Positions 63,561 to 64,000 of a stretch of 64,000 bases of DNA are shown in pieces (the first letter of the stretch is position 1; each line of letters starts with the position of its first letter). The translations under genes were made by a program, and so were the position numbers. Below the pieces are notes generated by a model. It was given only the letters and a program-made list of their open reading frames with translations, was not told the DNA's origin and did not search any database. Where the stretch lies: contig JAEWMH010000055.1 of NCBI GenBank assembly GCA_023393235.1, positions 12,688-76,687 of the forward strand, written 5' to 3'. Source of the stretch: Bacillota bacterium (GTDB lineage: Bacteria; Bacillota; Bacilli; Paenibacillales; NBRC-103111).

Positions 63561-64000
63561 TTACATAGTAGCGTGGAAGGTCCGGTGGATAACGTCTGCT
63601 TGTTGCTCGCGGGTCAGCTTGATGAAGTTAACGGCATAGCCGGATACCCGGATGGTCAGCTGCGGATATTTCTCCGGATGCTCCATAGCGTCCATCAAAG
63701 TTTCGCGGTTGAACACGTTGATGTTCAAGTGGTGACCATGTTTGGAGGCATAACCGTCCAGGATGGCAACCAGGTTCTTGATTTGGCTCTTGTCATCCTT
63801 GCCCAGTGCATGCGGCACGATGGAGAAGGTGTTGGAGATGCCGTCCACGGAATATTGGTACGGGATCTTGGACACGGAGGACAAGGAAGCCAATGCGCCC
63901 TTCTCGTCGCGGCCGTGCATCGGGTTGGCGCCAGGTGCGAACGGTTCGCCGGCACGGCGTCCGTCCGGAGTGTTACCGGTTTTCTTGCCATACACCACGT
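63561..64000 (-). CDS. pflB: Formate acetyltransferase (pyruvate formate-lyase), C-terminal part (partial)
   Basis: Only the last 145 residues are inside the window; the gene begins beyond 64000. It contains GNTPDGRRAGEPFAPGANPM and the glycyl-radical motif IRVSGYAVNFIKL, with the radical Gly about 20 residues from the end, and the HLNINVFNRETLMDA segment. The enzyme splits pyruvate and CoA into acetyl-CoA and formate under anoxia. Its terminator follows at 63504. Confidence 0.95.
   Translation of the reverse strand, partial: VVYGKKTGNTPDGRRAGEPFAPGANPMHGRDEKGALASLSSVSKIPYQYSVDGISNTFSIVPHALGKDDKSQIKNLVAILDGYASKHGHHLNINVFNRETLMDAMEHPEKYPQLTIRVSGYAVNFIKLTREQQADVIHRTFHATM

Overview
The window looks like chromosomal DNA of a moderately high-GC, endospore-forming member of the Bacillota, most likely Paenibacillus or a close relative. 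The grounds are the spoIVFA-spoIVFB-RNase G and mreBCD-minCD-rodA blocks in Bacillus-type order, prkA, ECF sigma/anti-sigma and PadR modules, and many LplABC-type carbohydrate transport and YesMN-type regulatory genes. No phage structural genes, transposases, rRNA or tRNA genes were seen.

Layout. 1-2878 (minus): RNase E/G (cut by the window edge), SpoIVFB and SpoIVFA. 3676-20468 (minus): a pectin/rhamnogalacturonan-type utilisation locus with an LplB/LplC/solute-binding importer, a Gfo/Idh/MocA oxidoreductase, two GH105-type unsaturated uronyl hydrolases, an AraC-type membrane sensor-regulator, an unassigned (alpha/alpha)6 glycosidase, a PL22 oligogalacturonide lyase and a GH95 enzyme. 21018-26300 (minus): rodA, minD, minC, mreD, mreC, mreB, then radC and a small Cys-rich protein. 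28404-34129: an ECF sigma/anti-sigma pair, a TetR regulator with an MFS pump and a decayed DHA2 pump, a solitary CRISPR repeat, an ankyrin protein and a lipoprotein. 34850-43554 (minus): a second YesN/YesM two-component system with its LplB/LplC importer and two solute-binding proteins. 44203-45742: an RRNPP-type TPR receptor with a small secreted peptide gene overlapping its 3' end. 45989-48486: SUFU, DUF2625 and SMI1/KNR4 proteins of the kind that act as toxin-immunity proteins. 48944-57063: a frameshifted stalk-domain gene, small proteins, a second oxidoreductase, an SGNH esterase, PadR/DUF4097, a chemoreceptor and an XRE regulator. 57154-64000 (minus): PrkA, a THUMP-less RNA methyltransferase-like protein, a SpoIIE-type phosphatase with an [FeFe]-hydrogenase-like sensor and a 2Fe-2S protein, and the 3' end of pyruvate formate-lyase.

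Two things stand out. First, the long gene-free stretches hold six copies of a 183-bp intergenic element. Each has four 22-bp boxes, two direct and two inverted, whose starts are spaced 50-61-50 bp (one copy 50-60-51). Two box-sequence subfamilies share this geometry, and a third may exist in partial form. Second, a 44-codon peptide gene with a good ribosome binding site, a signal peptide and the C-terminal sequence SHGEGG overlaps a TPR receptor gene. This is a quorum-sensing pair of the AimR-like/Alo kind. Also notable are an orphan type I-C CRISPR repeat and a hydrogenase-phosphatase sensory operon.
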